Shown piece after piece: positions 25,450-36,305 of a stretch of DNA of 64,000 nucleotides. A program made the position numbers and the translations under genes. The notes below the pieces were generated by a model. It did not search any database. It worked only from the letters and a program-made list of their open reading frames with translations, and was not told where the DNA came from. Each line of letters opens with the position of its first letter. The first letter of the stretch is position 1. Where the stretch lies: the NCBI GenBank assembly GCA_008711295.1, contig VUYV01000016.1, forward strand, positions 4,281,403 through 4,345,402, written 5' to 3'. This DNA comes from Anarhynchus alexandrinus. Lineage: Eukaryota; Chordata; Aves; Charadriiformes; Charadriidae.

Positions 25450-25560
25450 CTAGGACTTTGAGTCTAGGTTGCTTGTGGGACCCTGGGCAACTCAACTCTG
25501 GATCATTGCAGCTCTCAGTTCTGTGAGAACTGAGATGATTGGAAATTAAAGAGTAGTAAT
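25450..25560 (+). mobile_element. CORE/MIR-like SINE fragment, plus strand
   Basis: The text GACTTTGAGTCTAGGTTGC, then GTGGGACCCTGGGCAACTCAA and GCTCTCAGTTCTGTGAGAAC, parallels the MIR-like body: GACTC..GGAGACCTGGGTTC, TGTGACCTTGGGCAAGTCACTTAA and CTCTGTGCCTCAGTTTCC. The order and rough spacing agree. The distal CCTACCTCACAGGG and tail parts are not visible. Confidence 0.45.
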
Positions 25561-25675
25561 ATAAGAAATACTTTTGTCATCACTAAATGTCATTCTATCA
25601 GAACAAAGACATTTTACAGAAAGAATTTCCAGCCAATATCCTTCTTCCGCTACCCAGGACAGGTTCTGGAAAAAG

Positions 25676-25700
25676 CCACTTTAGATACTTTAGATACACT
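25676..25700. repeat. Small tandem repeat, about 9-10 bp unit
   Basis: CACTTTAGATACTTTAGATACACTTTAG-type sequence contains about 2.5 copies of a TTTAGATAC unit, flanked by GCCACT on both sides. It looks like local slippage. Confidence 0.6.
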
Positions 25701-27399
25701 TTAGCCACTGAGGGAACTGCTATGTTTTTCATTTGCCTACAAGGGGAACTGAAAGGACAGGAAGTCTCCTCAGTCATATACTTCCAGGGCATCCTCACCA
25801 CACACATGCTGTCCTGGAGGTATCAATCCCAGCCCTATCAACCTTCCTACTGTGACGCTCCCAGGGATCCCAGAAAGACCTGAGATTTGGGGCAATCACA
25901 GGGTTTTGCAAAATTGGATGTAGCAAAGCAGTCAATACCATGGAGGGATTTTAGGCATGCTTGAGGATCTGTTCCTTCAAAAAAGCCCCAAACCTAAGCA
26001 GTCCCTTCTCTCCAAACAGCTAGTATGCCTTGATTTTTGTAAAAGGTGCAGAAAATTTCTTGCCTACCACGTTTTGAAAATATTCCTTTTTTTTTATCTT
26101 GAGTCAGAATGAAAACTTTAAAAAAAACAAAACCAACAAAAAACAGGGCAGCATTGCAATTGGAACAGAGTCTTCAAACTCAACCAGCTGCAGCCAGGCC
26201 TGGAAGGAGCCCTGGAGCTGACCCCTCCGCATCCCCTCCTGGCCAAGGTCCATGACTATTGTGGGGAGCCATCTGCTCCACAGAAAGGTGTAGAGCACAT
26301 TCTGCTCTCCTCTGCTCCCTCCCCACAGCAAGGAAATAATTTAGCTCCCGAGCCCTTGCCTGATCTTTGGGAAATGCTAATTTTAACACTACATTCCTCC
26401 TTCTCTTTCCCGGCCTTTGCTCCTCTATTTTCACAGTGGAGATAGCATCAGCTCCACTGATCCCTTGTGGCACGTATGGAGATAGCATGCGCTTCCCATC
26501 CTTTTTGTGCTCTGTGATGAGACATCTGGACACTGCCTGGCACAATGGGGTCTTGCTTTTGATTTGAACATCTGCAAGGAGCTATTACAGGAATAGCATG
26601 ACACCTTTTAAGAAGCATAGATGATTTTGACTTTGCAGAGCTGCCCGACAGCCTTGATAAACTGTTCCCACCCCAAAGTTGTGTCCTGATTTTAGGAAGC
26701 TTTTGACATCACACTGGGCTAAACCACCCCATCTGATATCAAAAGGCTCACTTCAGACTTGAAGGAGGCTGGAATTTCAAGCTCAGCCTCTCTGATCCAA
26801 GTGCTTTACAGTGAACAGTAGCAGAGCAAATACTCCTGTTTTTACCGCTTGTGGAAAGAAAACTCTGTTTTTCGGGGGTTTGTGCATTGAGCAGAGTGGA
26901 TCATATTTCTCTGACTCCACACCCCTCTTTTTTTTTTCCCCCTTTTTTTTTTTCTTCAATCACATCAGCACTTCTTTGGAAGATGTTTAATTGCAGAAGG
27001 GTTCAACAGACCCTCCCCACTAAGAGTCCTGTTTGCAAGTGTCAACCCCAACTTGGAGTTCAACCCTCAGTCAGAGAAGCAGTAAAGCTGGCAGGCTTAA
27101 GTACTACAGGAATGCTAACATGGCAGATCTGAGAGAGTTAATTTGGTCAGAATGCACTCTAGTAATGTTTATGTTTTAGATAAAGTGCCTACAATGTTGC
27201 AGCTTGCCCTTCTGACCCCATTTCCTCATTGGTGTGCAGCTCAGAGAAAGTGATACTTAATTCCAAATCTTTGCTTTTATTAGCTCCCAGAGAGGGATAG
27301 GATTTCATCCCAGCCTTATCTCTGTTATAAACATCCTGTTACCATTCACATCAGGGGGATATCTTTGGGAAAATGATTAAATATGTTCCACCAGACACA
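25701..27399. other. Non-coding DNA with poly-pyrimidine runs
   Basis: T-rich runs lie at 26928-26937 and 26943-26953, separated by C. At 26439-26490 the 11-mer GGAGATAGCAT occurs twice. Open frames at 26104-26545 (minus, up to 121 codons) and 26851-27132 (plus) have no recognisable product. Confidence 0.6.
26793..26872 (-). mobile_element. Possible old SINE remnant, minus strand
   Basis: GATCCAAGTGCTTTACAGTG followed by ATACTCCTGTTTTTACCGCT and GTGGAAAGAAAACT loosely follows the reverse complement of an old amniote repeat (GATCCCAAAGCGCTTTACA, then TATCCCCATTTTACAGATG and GGAAACTGAGG). The match is patchy, so this is a weak call. Confidence 0.3.
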
Positions 27400-27560
27400 A
27401 ACAGCGTCCCCCAATCCGTTACGCACAGTATGTGGTGATTTTGCGTGTGCGCATGTTGTCAAACAGCATGAGCCTAATCGTTGCAAAAGGGGGGGAAATT
27501 TTACATGCAAGTGTGAAAACGCGTGGAGGCTCTTCCACAAAACAACGCTATCTGTGCATT
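27400..27560. promoter_or_regulatory. CpG-retaining conserved-element candidate
   Basis: About nine CpG dinucleotides occur between 27404 and 27547 in DNA that is not otherwise GC-rich (TCCGTTACGCAC, TTTGCGTGTGCGCATG, AATCGTTGC, AAAACGCGTGG). CpG is normally lost quickly in methylated vertebrate DNA, so retention suggests constraint or a hypomethylated site. Open frames of 64 codons lie on both strands (27346-27540 minus, 27383-27577 plus) but neither is recognisable. Confidence 0.3.
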
Positions 27561-30500
27561 TAAGAGAACAGACCTAAGAGCCATATCTAGTCCTAGCCTA
27601 GCTCAAACAGCTTAGCCATAGAGGTCTAATTCTTCACTCTTCTACATTTTTGCTAACTGCTGCAAGCCACCTCCGATTATTTAAGCCCCAAGCAAGCATG
27701 ACAGAAGCAGTAGTAGTGCTTCTCCAGCTCCACACTGCTTTTGGGATCAAAAAAAGCTTGAGCGCATTCTTGCAGTAGCATTAACAATATTCACTTCATA
27801 TCTCAAAGTCATTTAAGCAAACAATTTTCTGAAGTGCTGCACGGTCAAGAAGGCAGACTCCTGGAGGACACCTTCCTCATGCCCCACAGGTTACCATCAC
27901 GTATCATTGCTCTACAGCAGCAGCTTTTCAGCCAAGGCACATACGAACTTCAGCTATGGAGTCCATAAAAGGGACTGAGAAAGCAAGTCTATCTAGGCTG
28001 TCCAGCGATAGGACAGCATAGGCAGTACTTCTAAAAGCACCTCTACCCTGTGCATCTCAAAGGATTCACAAATCAAGAAAATCCTTACCACCCCGCAACC
28101 CTTCCCCCCCCCCCCCAAAAAAAAAAGGAATTTCTCTGGATGTACCTGTACCTCACCAGTATGTAGCAAGAAAAAGAAAGTATCTGATAATGTATTCCAC
28201 TTAGCATATGGCAAAGCTGGATATATGTGAGAGTGCAGGGATGGGGTTTCCAGGTGTTAAAGAAGTTGCATTTCCCATATTCAGTGATAACTGACAATTC
28301 ACAGAGACACATGTGGCAAGAGGAGAAGGTTTGCACGGGACAAGCACATGTCCAGAGGCTTTGTCTGCTGTGGCTACACCAAGTGCTGACACACCAACTT
28401 CTTGCGACATCTTGACATTTTCTTGTCTAGCTCTACCTTTTGGCACTGACACAGGACACACACCCTTTGGTTTCTTTATACAAATGATCTGGGCCAAGAC
28501 CATAAACCCCCCCGGTCTAACATTAAACTCGAATTCAGTCATTCAGGAAGATATTTTCAGTATCACAAAAGGCAAGTAGGAAACAAGTTCTCCATGATTT
28601 TCCACCAAAACTGGTTGCCAAATTATGTGCCCTTTTGATCAAAAAATAGATCTTTTACTTGAGTAAAGCCCTGAATTTCCAAACATGTTCCACAGGCAGC
28701 AGCACTCCTCGATTTGGAGCCATGGTTCAGCTCTACATTCCCCAACAAGCATCTGCAAATACTTCTGTATGGTAGACATTGCTTGGAGCTGGGGCTTAAC
28801 CCAGCTCCCCATCAAAATACATCCAAATTCTGAAAACAAACTTCAGCATGGGTCTATATAACTTTTACAGGTGAGACTTGTCAGACTGAGTCCCGTATTA
28901 ATATACATGTGGAGTTCAGGACAAAAAAATGCTTCCAGTCCTAGAGCTGGCGTATCACTGTTTGGAAAGTTACAATTGTTTTGTGTGGAAGTTCAAGGGA
29001 GATGTAGCCATCTACTTTATGTATATAAAAAACCCCATACCTCTTTTGGGAACTATTTTTAACGAGTTATTGATGATACAAAGAAAGACAGCCAATAACA
29101 AAACGTTTTCTTTGGTGTTCTGTAATCAGCCTCCTATTCCTTTTAATTTCAGAGGTTTGACTAAAACCAATAATTTGGTAGTCTAATGAAAACAAAAATC
29201 AAAAGTGAAAATTTTAAACACAAACTGAATTTTCCATGGAAAGTTAGTTCCAGTTTCTTTCTTTCTTGTCCAACCAAAGACTGAAAGATATGAACTAAAA
29301 CTGAACATTTCGCAGAATTCCCTCCCCCCCCCCCTTTTGCTGGAGGCCATTATACATCAAGCAGCTTTCCAATTTAATCTTTTGATTTTAACAGCCTTTG
29401 TATCTAATTAAATGATACACCCTTCAGGGGATGAGGAGAGGGAATGGTCCCTCCGCTCTCCAGCCCTTTCAGCCTTTTCTTCTCCTTGCTGAAGCAGGAA
29501 CAGAATGCCTTGTGCAAGAGTGGGTAATCATGACCAGGGAAAGGTCCATCTTTGTGCAGACCTCAAAATGTCATCCTGATGTCTTGCTCAGCCCTGGCTC
29601 AGGTGTGCAGGAGCACCATGGGACCACAAGGGCACCAGCTGACAGCGGGGCCCATCCCACAGCTCCCAGCACTGCGTAGCTCACCGTTTTCTGTACCGCC
29701 TGGAAAGGGTTATGCCCAAGCAACCAAACAAGATGTTAATGGCTTGTGCTTGAGAAACCCTATATGAGGAGTCTCCACGTGGCCCCAAATGACAGTGAAA
29801 ACAGTGCCCTTTGGGATCATCATCAACAGATCCAGCCTCCTCAAGAGGAGGAGAGGCGGCAATGTGGGTTCAGAAAAGTAGAAACACGCACAGAGGGGTG
29901 CAGAGAGTACACACTTATCTCCTCAACAGCCACTCCTCCCGTCCCCAAATGGGGTTAAGCTCCTCCAGCAAACACTGTTCATTTCCCTAGTTGGCATGCA
30001 GCCAGGAGATTTTGCCTTCCAGTCATGTGAACTTTTCAATTTGTGATTCTTACAAGCTGAGCTTACATGAAACTGTTTCCTGGAACAAACTGTTTCTATT
30101 CCCCCTCCATTCCTCTCCACCCCACCATTTCTGCTACAGCAAAACCAACCCCATTTATTGATCAGCCAACAATAAACAAAGGCTCAGAAAGTCCACGGCA
30201 TCCTTTAAAAGCTATGGTGACAGGGTCTCCTATCAGATTTGCTCAGTTTAACTACACTTCCTTCAAACATTACATCCCTTAATGTGTATTTAAACAGGTC
30301 TTGGCCTTTTGGGTACATTTTCTAATGACCTTTGTTTTAACCCAGTGCATTCACTGGTGCAAAAGAAATGCTGCGAGCCACGTGCAAGTCATGAGTCTTG
30401 CTGAAGTGGGAACTTGATCAGATTCAATAAAAACCAGACCAGGTCCTGTGTCTTTACTTCCAAAAATCAGCCTATCTGCCGTTTTTACCACGGCTGGATA

Positions 30501-32504
30501 TAAGTAACACAACACTATGCCCTGGGATGTTGTTTGAAACATTCATCATTGATGTGAGCAGTAGAAAACTACATGTGCAATTATTTAGTTCACTCGGGAC
30601 CAGGGCACACCATTAAGTAGAAAGACCTTCTAAAGGAAGGTGAATGGGCAGTGGAAGAGAAGATCTATTGCTGGTTGTTGCCAGACACAGCACACTGCGG
30701 GGACTGACTTGACTTACGTAGTAAAGAATCAAAATCGGATCAGGACACTGAGTGAGGCTTCCTTGCCTGCAGCATGAGAAGCATCTCTGCTCTGTGGCAG
30801 CAGGGGCTAAAAGAGCCAAGAGAATGTGAGGTCAGAGAGTAAAGTAATACAAATCTAGTTATGTCAGGCAGATGGTGGAACCTCATCTGGAAAAGCATGT
30901 GAACATCTGCTCATTTTTTCCTGGAGGTGAAGTAGATTGGAAGGAATTAAAGACACTGAGGGGTATAAAGAAAGTGAAAACTACAAGAATGCACTCAAAA
31001 GAGTGGATAATGTAAAAAAATTGTTTTTTAAAAAAATTCACCTCTGCTAAAAACAGTATTTTCCTAGAAAAGGGTTGTTTCTTACTTTTATTTTACTTTT
31101 TTAGGAAAGAAAACTGTCCTTTTCTAAGACTGAGAGACTCTTACTGAACTTTTCAATCAGACCTGAAACCTGACATTCTCAATCCGTGCCAGGTCTCAAA
31201 AGCAAGCAAGGAGTGCATTTTCTAGGCATACATTTAATTTTCATCAATTTAACTGGGATTTAAATATGCATTTAAGATTGAGTTTTCCAGGACTTGGGAA
31301 AATAAATCTCTTCAGTCCCACCAAAAAAAGTTGAGCAAAGTGTCCCATATTGGCCATGCACCTTAAGAAGTCCACAACCAGTTGACAGGAAGCACCAGGC
31401 ACTGGGATTTAGGGAGCTAGAAAGTACCATCAGGTTGGATTTAGACAGTGGAATGCAGGCTCTGCATCTCCACCAGTAAATCCTTTGCTAAACTGAAAAC
31501 TCAAGTGTACTCTGGGGAACAAACATAGCACCTCATGGGACACGAGCATGCCGTGATGCCTAGTGTCTAAGTGCAGCAAGTTGGATTTGAGGACCTTCTG
31601 CTGTCTGCTCAGCCCTAGACTCTGGTTTGGCCAGCTACTGCAAGGTTTGACTTATTCAAATGACAGAAGTATTACTGGAGGTCATCCCTACCTTAGCAAA
31701 AAGCCTAAGCCCAGCTTTCTTCACAGCAAACTGCCTTCCTTTAATGGTATGCTGATTACAATCAAGAATGCACAAGGGTTTCTACAGATAGAGCTTACAC
31801 TCACTTTAAAAAAAAAAAACCACAGAAAACAACCTTTTTCTAATTTAATATTTGGTCTCTGATCTACCTCTTCCCTATATTTTCTCAATAAGTATGTTTT
31901 GGTGTTCAACCCAAGGAACTGTCAGTCTGGGTTGGAAATGCTGAGGCCTGACATTTCTAGATTAAATGTCAACCAGATGTTTGTGCACTTCCCTTACAAG
32001 CCTTTCAAGAAGCTTCCCAATTTAGTATTGTGTTTCGCTATTAGGGGAAACCCAAGTTCATACCTTACTAGTTTGATCTGAAAGAGATTGAAAGCCTCAG
32101 GGGAAAAAGAAATGACAGGTACCCAAGCAATAGGAAATATGATTCCAAACTGCAATGCACAATAGCTGGTGTCCATCTTTTTTTTTTTCTTCAATGCATT
32201 TGAAGTCTGACTGAAAGAAATTAGCTTCAAATTCAGACACTATTTTTATATAATACTAACATTTTCCCTTCAATAACTGAAACAAGAGAAACATGGAACA
32301 GGACATTGCCCTTCCCTTAATCCTCTCAGCCACGGTGCCAGAGGTGGCCCTGCTTATGACAATGGAGATCAGGATACCAGGGAAAAATTGAAAAGAGATT
32401 TATTCATGAAAAGAGAAGAGACAAGGGAGAGTATTATTGCAGCTGTAACCATCACTAAAGGCCCTACCTGAGATGCAGGAGGACATCCCAGGTTTCCTCC
32501 GCTC
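27561..32504. other. Non-coding DNA, no gene recognised
   Basis: Simple-sequence features are a C run (28104-28116) passing directly into an A run (28117-28126), a C run at 29324-29334 and an A run near 31809. Open frames (113 codons or fewer) overlap on both strands. I see no repeat body, promoter or splice structure worth calling. Confidence 0.6.
28104..28126. repeat. Adjacent poly-C (13) and poly-A (10) runs
   Basis: An abrupt C-to-A homopolymer junction. On the minus strand it is T10 followed by G13. Length is probably polymorphic. Confidence 0.9.
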
Positions 32505-32582
32505 GCTTGTCTCTGTGTGCAACCTTGCAGAAGAGAAGCCTCAAGTTCCTGTTCTATAAAATGGGATTTATAGTAGGATTTT
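32505..32582 (+). mobile_element. CORE/MIR-like SINE fragment, plus strand
   Basis: GTGTGCAACCTTGCAGAAG, then GCCTCAAGTTCCTGTTCTAT and AAAATGGGATTTATAGTAGG, follow the MIR core: TGTGACCTTGGGCAAG, GCCTCAGTTTCCTCATCTGT and AAAATGGGGATAATAGTA. Only this central part is clear; head and tail are not. Confidence 0.5.
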
Positions 32583-33460
32583 TTTTGTGTTGTGTCTCGT
32601 ATGGTCTTCACAGCAAAGGACTCGCTCTTATTATGCTTCTCACATGTACTGCAACAGGGCCTCGGGCAGAGATGGGGAACTCTAGGTGCCAATGTAGTCA
32701 ATAAATAAGGACGTAAATAATACAGTTACAACATGTGGCTGAGAACTGGCTCTCATCCCAGAAATTCAGAGTGAACTTTCCTGTTTTTGTTGGTTTAGTT
32801 TGATTCTAGTTTCTTGGTCAAAGTAACAATTTTTTAAACTGAATTTTCAATACTATGGAAGAAATCAAGAGGGAGACCTGGACCATGACCCTACAAATGG
32901 GCCATCGTGAACGTCTCCAAGAGGTGAGGAAAGAGTCAGCTAATGGCTGCTCATGGAGCAGGCAGGATCATCACCCCCTCCCAAGCCAGATCCTTCACTT
33001 ACAGCTGCATCCAAATTCCAGAATCCAATTTTTTGGATCAAGCCTATCTATAGAAAAAATAAAACAAAATAAAAAAAAAAGAGCAGTAACATACATACAT
33101 ACCCTGCAAGAGTTAAGGTTGGTTGTAAAGGCCAAATTCTTATTCTCTGCACGTAGCAAGCTCCAAAATAAGTTGTTAGAAATAAGACCCCCTAAAAAAT
33201 CCCCACTGGCGTGAGTGTTCTGCAAGAAGTAACCACCTCCACGGCCTCCAAATCCACCCTCCATGCGCACAGTGGGAGCCGTGCTGATCAGCCAAGAGCT
33301 GGTTCCTACCCATGAAAACACAGGCAAAGTTTCCCGCTGAATTTCATTAGCAAGAACGAGGAGCAATTCCACTAGACTCAGTAAATGGCTTCCAGACCAT
33401 GGTGCAGTGTGACCGCGATGAGAGTCTGACCTCACGTGCTCATGCAGCAGGAGGCTGGGA
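32583..33460. other. Non-coding DNA containing part of a long minus-strand reading frame
   Basis: The interval includes most of a 255-codon open frame (32995-33762, minus), the longest in the window. It is not accepted as a gene: it reads through the hairpin element at 33461-33549, is rich in low-complexity aromatic residues at its 3' end, and matches no family I recognise. Confidence 0.6.
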
Positions 33461-33549
33461 AATATATTGGGTGAAATCCTGGCTCTGCTGAAGTCGGTGG
33501 CAAAATTCCCATTGACTTTAGGCAGGTCTGGGATTTCACCCATTACATT
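33461..33549. mobile_element. Hairpin (MITE-like) element of the 'GGGTGAAATCC' type
   Basis: The left arm GGGTGAAATCCTGGCTCTGC (33469 on) pairs with the right end GCAGGTCTGGGATTTCACCC (to 33541). The pairing extends outward through AATATATT / AATGTAAT and inward through CTGAAGTC / GACTTTAG. The centre GGCAAAATTCCCATTG fits a recalled bird/turtle/crocodilian hairpin with CCATTGACTTCAATGG-type repeats inside GGGTGAAATCCTGGC ends. This is the best preserved hairpin element in the window. Confidence 0.7.
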
Positions 33550-36022
33550 TTTGGATGTCAGGGCAGCAACCCAGTACCGGATCCTGTTCCAGCCTCCCAG
33601 GTCTGTTTGGAGCCACTTGTCAGGGATCAGTGACCCCTCCAGAGTGGCGATACATCCCCTGGCAGGCTCACATGCTGGTGAGCTCCGGGGAGGTGAGCAG
33701 GTTGAAGGAATCTCCATAAACACATCACCCAAAACAGAGCGGAAAGAGAGAAATCTGATCATTTAGAGCAACTCCTGTCTTATTAGGGACTGGATTACTC
33801 TGCTTGGTGGGGGGCAGGGGGGACACTGCTGAAGGCTTTTGAAAACAAAAATAGTTAATCACTGCAAGGGCTTGGTGACTCATTGTCCTGTGAAAAGTCT
33901 CTTTTGACAACACAATGGCATCTGAAAAGAATAGATAGAAGAGATGCTCAGAACAAAGAGATATTGAAGGGAGTAACAAAAGGAAATGAAACCAAGGCAA
34001 TTAATCTATCCACACTGTTACAGAACAATCCCATGGTACTGTCTTTGCATGAATCCAAAGATTGGGAAAGTGCTAAAATCAGTTCATAATCCTCTGACAA
34101 AAAACACAGGCTCTATCCACCTCCTGGTGAAGTGAACGAGAGTGATTTTACTGCGGCAATCAGAGCATACAATTTTAATGTATTGTTTTGCCATTCATTT
34201 AAAACTAAAATACTTCCTATAATGTAAGACTTTATAAGTCATAGCTATATTCACTGCTGAGGACACGATGGGAAACATCAAGTCAGGACCCATTTTAGGT
34301 GACAGTTGTTCTCTGGGTAAAGTTGCTAATGGCTCCACTGGAGAGTAGCATAGATGGAAAATACATGGAGTTTGGTTTTGTTCACAAGATGCAGGAGAAC
34401 AGTAAACAGAGTACAATTCTTCTGGTGTTTGCAAAGCGTAATTTCCTCCCAACCACACCAGTTCAGAAGGTGACCATGTCATATACAGAACAAATACTTA
34501 CGTCATTATGATCATGTCTGAGTATTTGAAGTGAAAAGGCTAATGTTTAGTGCAGCTCTAACATGAATAGAATTGCCAGAGAATAGGTATAATTGCAAAC
34601 CATAAATCTCATTGTTCACATCACAGGAATGAAGAATATTAAACATGTCTCCTGATAAATCTTCCTCGTCCCTAAATATGAAAAATTAACACCTACCAAC
34701 TTCTTAGACAAGACAACAGCAAACCTTGAATGAGCCATGAACCTGGTCTTTCGTTGAAGAATCTGGATTTCGCTGGCTTCAAGAAAATAAATTCTTTCTA
34801 GTTACCAAAAATCACAAGTATTTAAATATCACCAACTGCACAACCACAGATGAATCTTTGCTTCTTGATGCATACTTGAACAGAGATACACAGCCTGGTT
34901 TTGTTTACAAATAATTAAAAGCCCCACCTGTAAAATCTGCCTTGGTGAATTTACATTGCTCAAATTATTTTCTCCAAACCTGACTTCTTTTGTAGTGTTG
35001 AGGCCTGAAGTCAAAAAAGTTCTGTGTGTTTATAATCAACAACTCCTAAGACCAGCTTTATATATAATCACCTTATTCCAACACACACACGCACAGGCAA
35101 GAACATGCAGAACCAGAGTTCATCTTGCAAGGCAGGAGATGCTGGAATGCTAATATATAGGACCAGAAAACACATTCTAGTGTGCTAAAATAATTTCACT
35201 GTTCAGGAACAATCTTGTGCTCCTCAGAACTGAAATTAGTTAATATTGGAGAAAATGAAGGTTGTTGAATTGCACAGGTAACAACTTAGCACTCAGACCC
35301 AGGAAAAGTGTCAGCAAGAAACACATCGCAGTTTCCTCCAGCCCACTCTGAGCAAGCCAGAGGTGGATTCTTCTCAGTGCCGAGTGTTAGTAGAGCTCAG
35401 TGTGTTCATCTTTTCCCTTAGCTTCTTGCATCAAAACAACAAAAAAAATACCCAGAAAAAAAGCACACAAGTCTCCAACTACATGCATCAATCCTGTCCT
35501 AGTGCAATGATAAAGGTACCCAGCTAAGTGGTAACCACACAGGCAATGCAGGTGGCATGGCTGAATGCATTCTCCCCTGTAGCTTTTGGCCCAGACATAT
35601 CATGACACAAGCTTTGTGCAACTGCAAGTCATCCTGGGTGCAGAGATGGTGCTTGTAGCCACAAAACTACAAATGCACACAACAAAATATGCATATTTTG
35701 GAGTACCAGTTCAAAAACAAAACCCAAAACCAAAACCACCCCCAAACTTTCCATGCTGCTGCTGCTTTTCCTTTGGGAAACATATTCCCCTTCAGTCTTA
35801 TGTTTTCCACTCTCATTTAGCCTGGAGTCAGTTTCTCAAGAGCAGGGAGGGAAGAAAGACAGAGGAAAAGAGAAGAAGCACTTGAGAAAGTAATGGTTGA
35901 GCTGTTTTCAAAACTGGTTGGGTTTTTTTTTCAAAGAGCAAAACAAAACCCCACATGAATATTCCTACAAATTACATTTTTTTCAGCCTTTAAAAGTGAA
36001 GCTAAAAGGATGGCAGTAATTC
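33550..36022. other. Non-coding DNA, no gene recognised
   Basis: AT-rich from about 33.8 to 35.6 kb. A short CA repeat lies at 35080-35090, and a TATATA-containing stretch near 35050. Open frames (99 codons or fewer) are on both strands and unrecognisable. No repeat body is seen. Confidence 0.6.
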
Positions 36023-36036
36023 CCAGCAGGTGGCAG
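36023..36036 (+). promoter_or_regulatory. CTCF-type motif, plus orientation
   Basis: CCAGCAGGTGGCAG fits every position of the core consensus CCASYAGRKGGCRS recalled for CTCF. A 14-mer of this degeneracy can occur by chance in 64 kb, so occupancy is not shown. Its orientation is opposite to the two candidates at 50804-50817 and 52444-52457, which would suit convergent loop anchors. Confidence 0.45.
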
Positions 36037-36109
36037 ATAGACTTGCTGTTATTTGTGTCTAACACACAGACACCTAAATCCCCCAGCCTCATCTGAGTGA
36101 GCACTCAGC

Positions 36110-36305
36110 ATGATGCTGCAGAGCAAACACTAGGTAATGACTAACCTTAGGACCTCAACACCTACAGCAGACAAGCAGAAGTGGGAAGCATCACTGCTGC
36201 CATCTTATTAATAGAGAAATAAAACACAGAGAACAACTTGTCTGAGGTCAAAGAAGGAATTACTGGTGGAAATAAGAGCAAACCCCAGCCCATATAAGTC
36301 TTATT
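36110..36305 (-). mobile_element. tRNA-headed SINE (CORE/MIR-like), minus strand
   Basis: The best part runs CATCTTATTAATAGAGAAAT, then AAAACACAGAGAACAACTTG, TCTGAGGTCAAAGAAGG, then GGAAATAAGAGCAAACCCCA. It follows the reverse complement of the MIR-like body and head: CCATTTTACAGATGAGGAAA, CTGAGGCACAGAGAGGTTAAG, TTGCCCAAGGTCAC, GGGATTCGAACCCAGG. The element is diverged but collinear. The left boundary (tail side) is approximate. Confidence 0.6.

Noticed and set aside
32995..33762. Longest open frame, 255 codons on the minus strand; contains KWLQTDLG, which recalls the WLQVDLG motif of F5/8-type C (discoidin) domains
   Set aside because: Only this 8-residue stretch agrees; the residues after it lack the expected V-x-GV-x-TQG part. 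The frame then runs through a hairpin repeat and low-complexity sequence. Likely chance.
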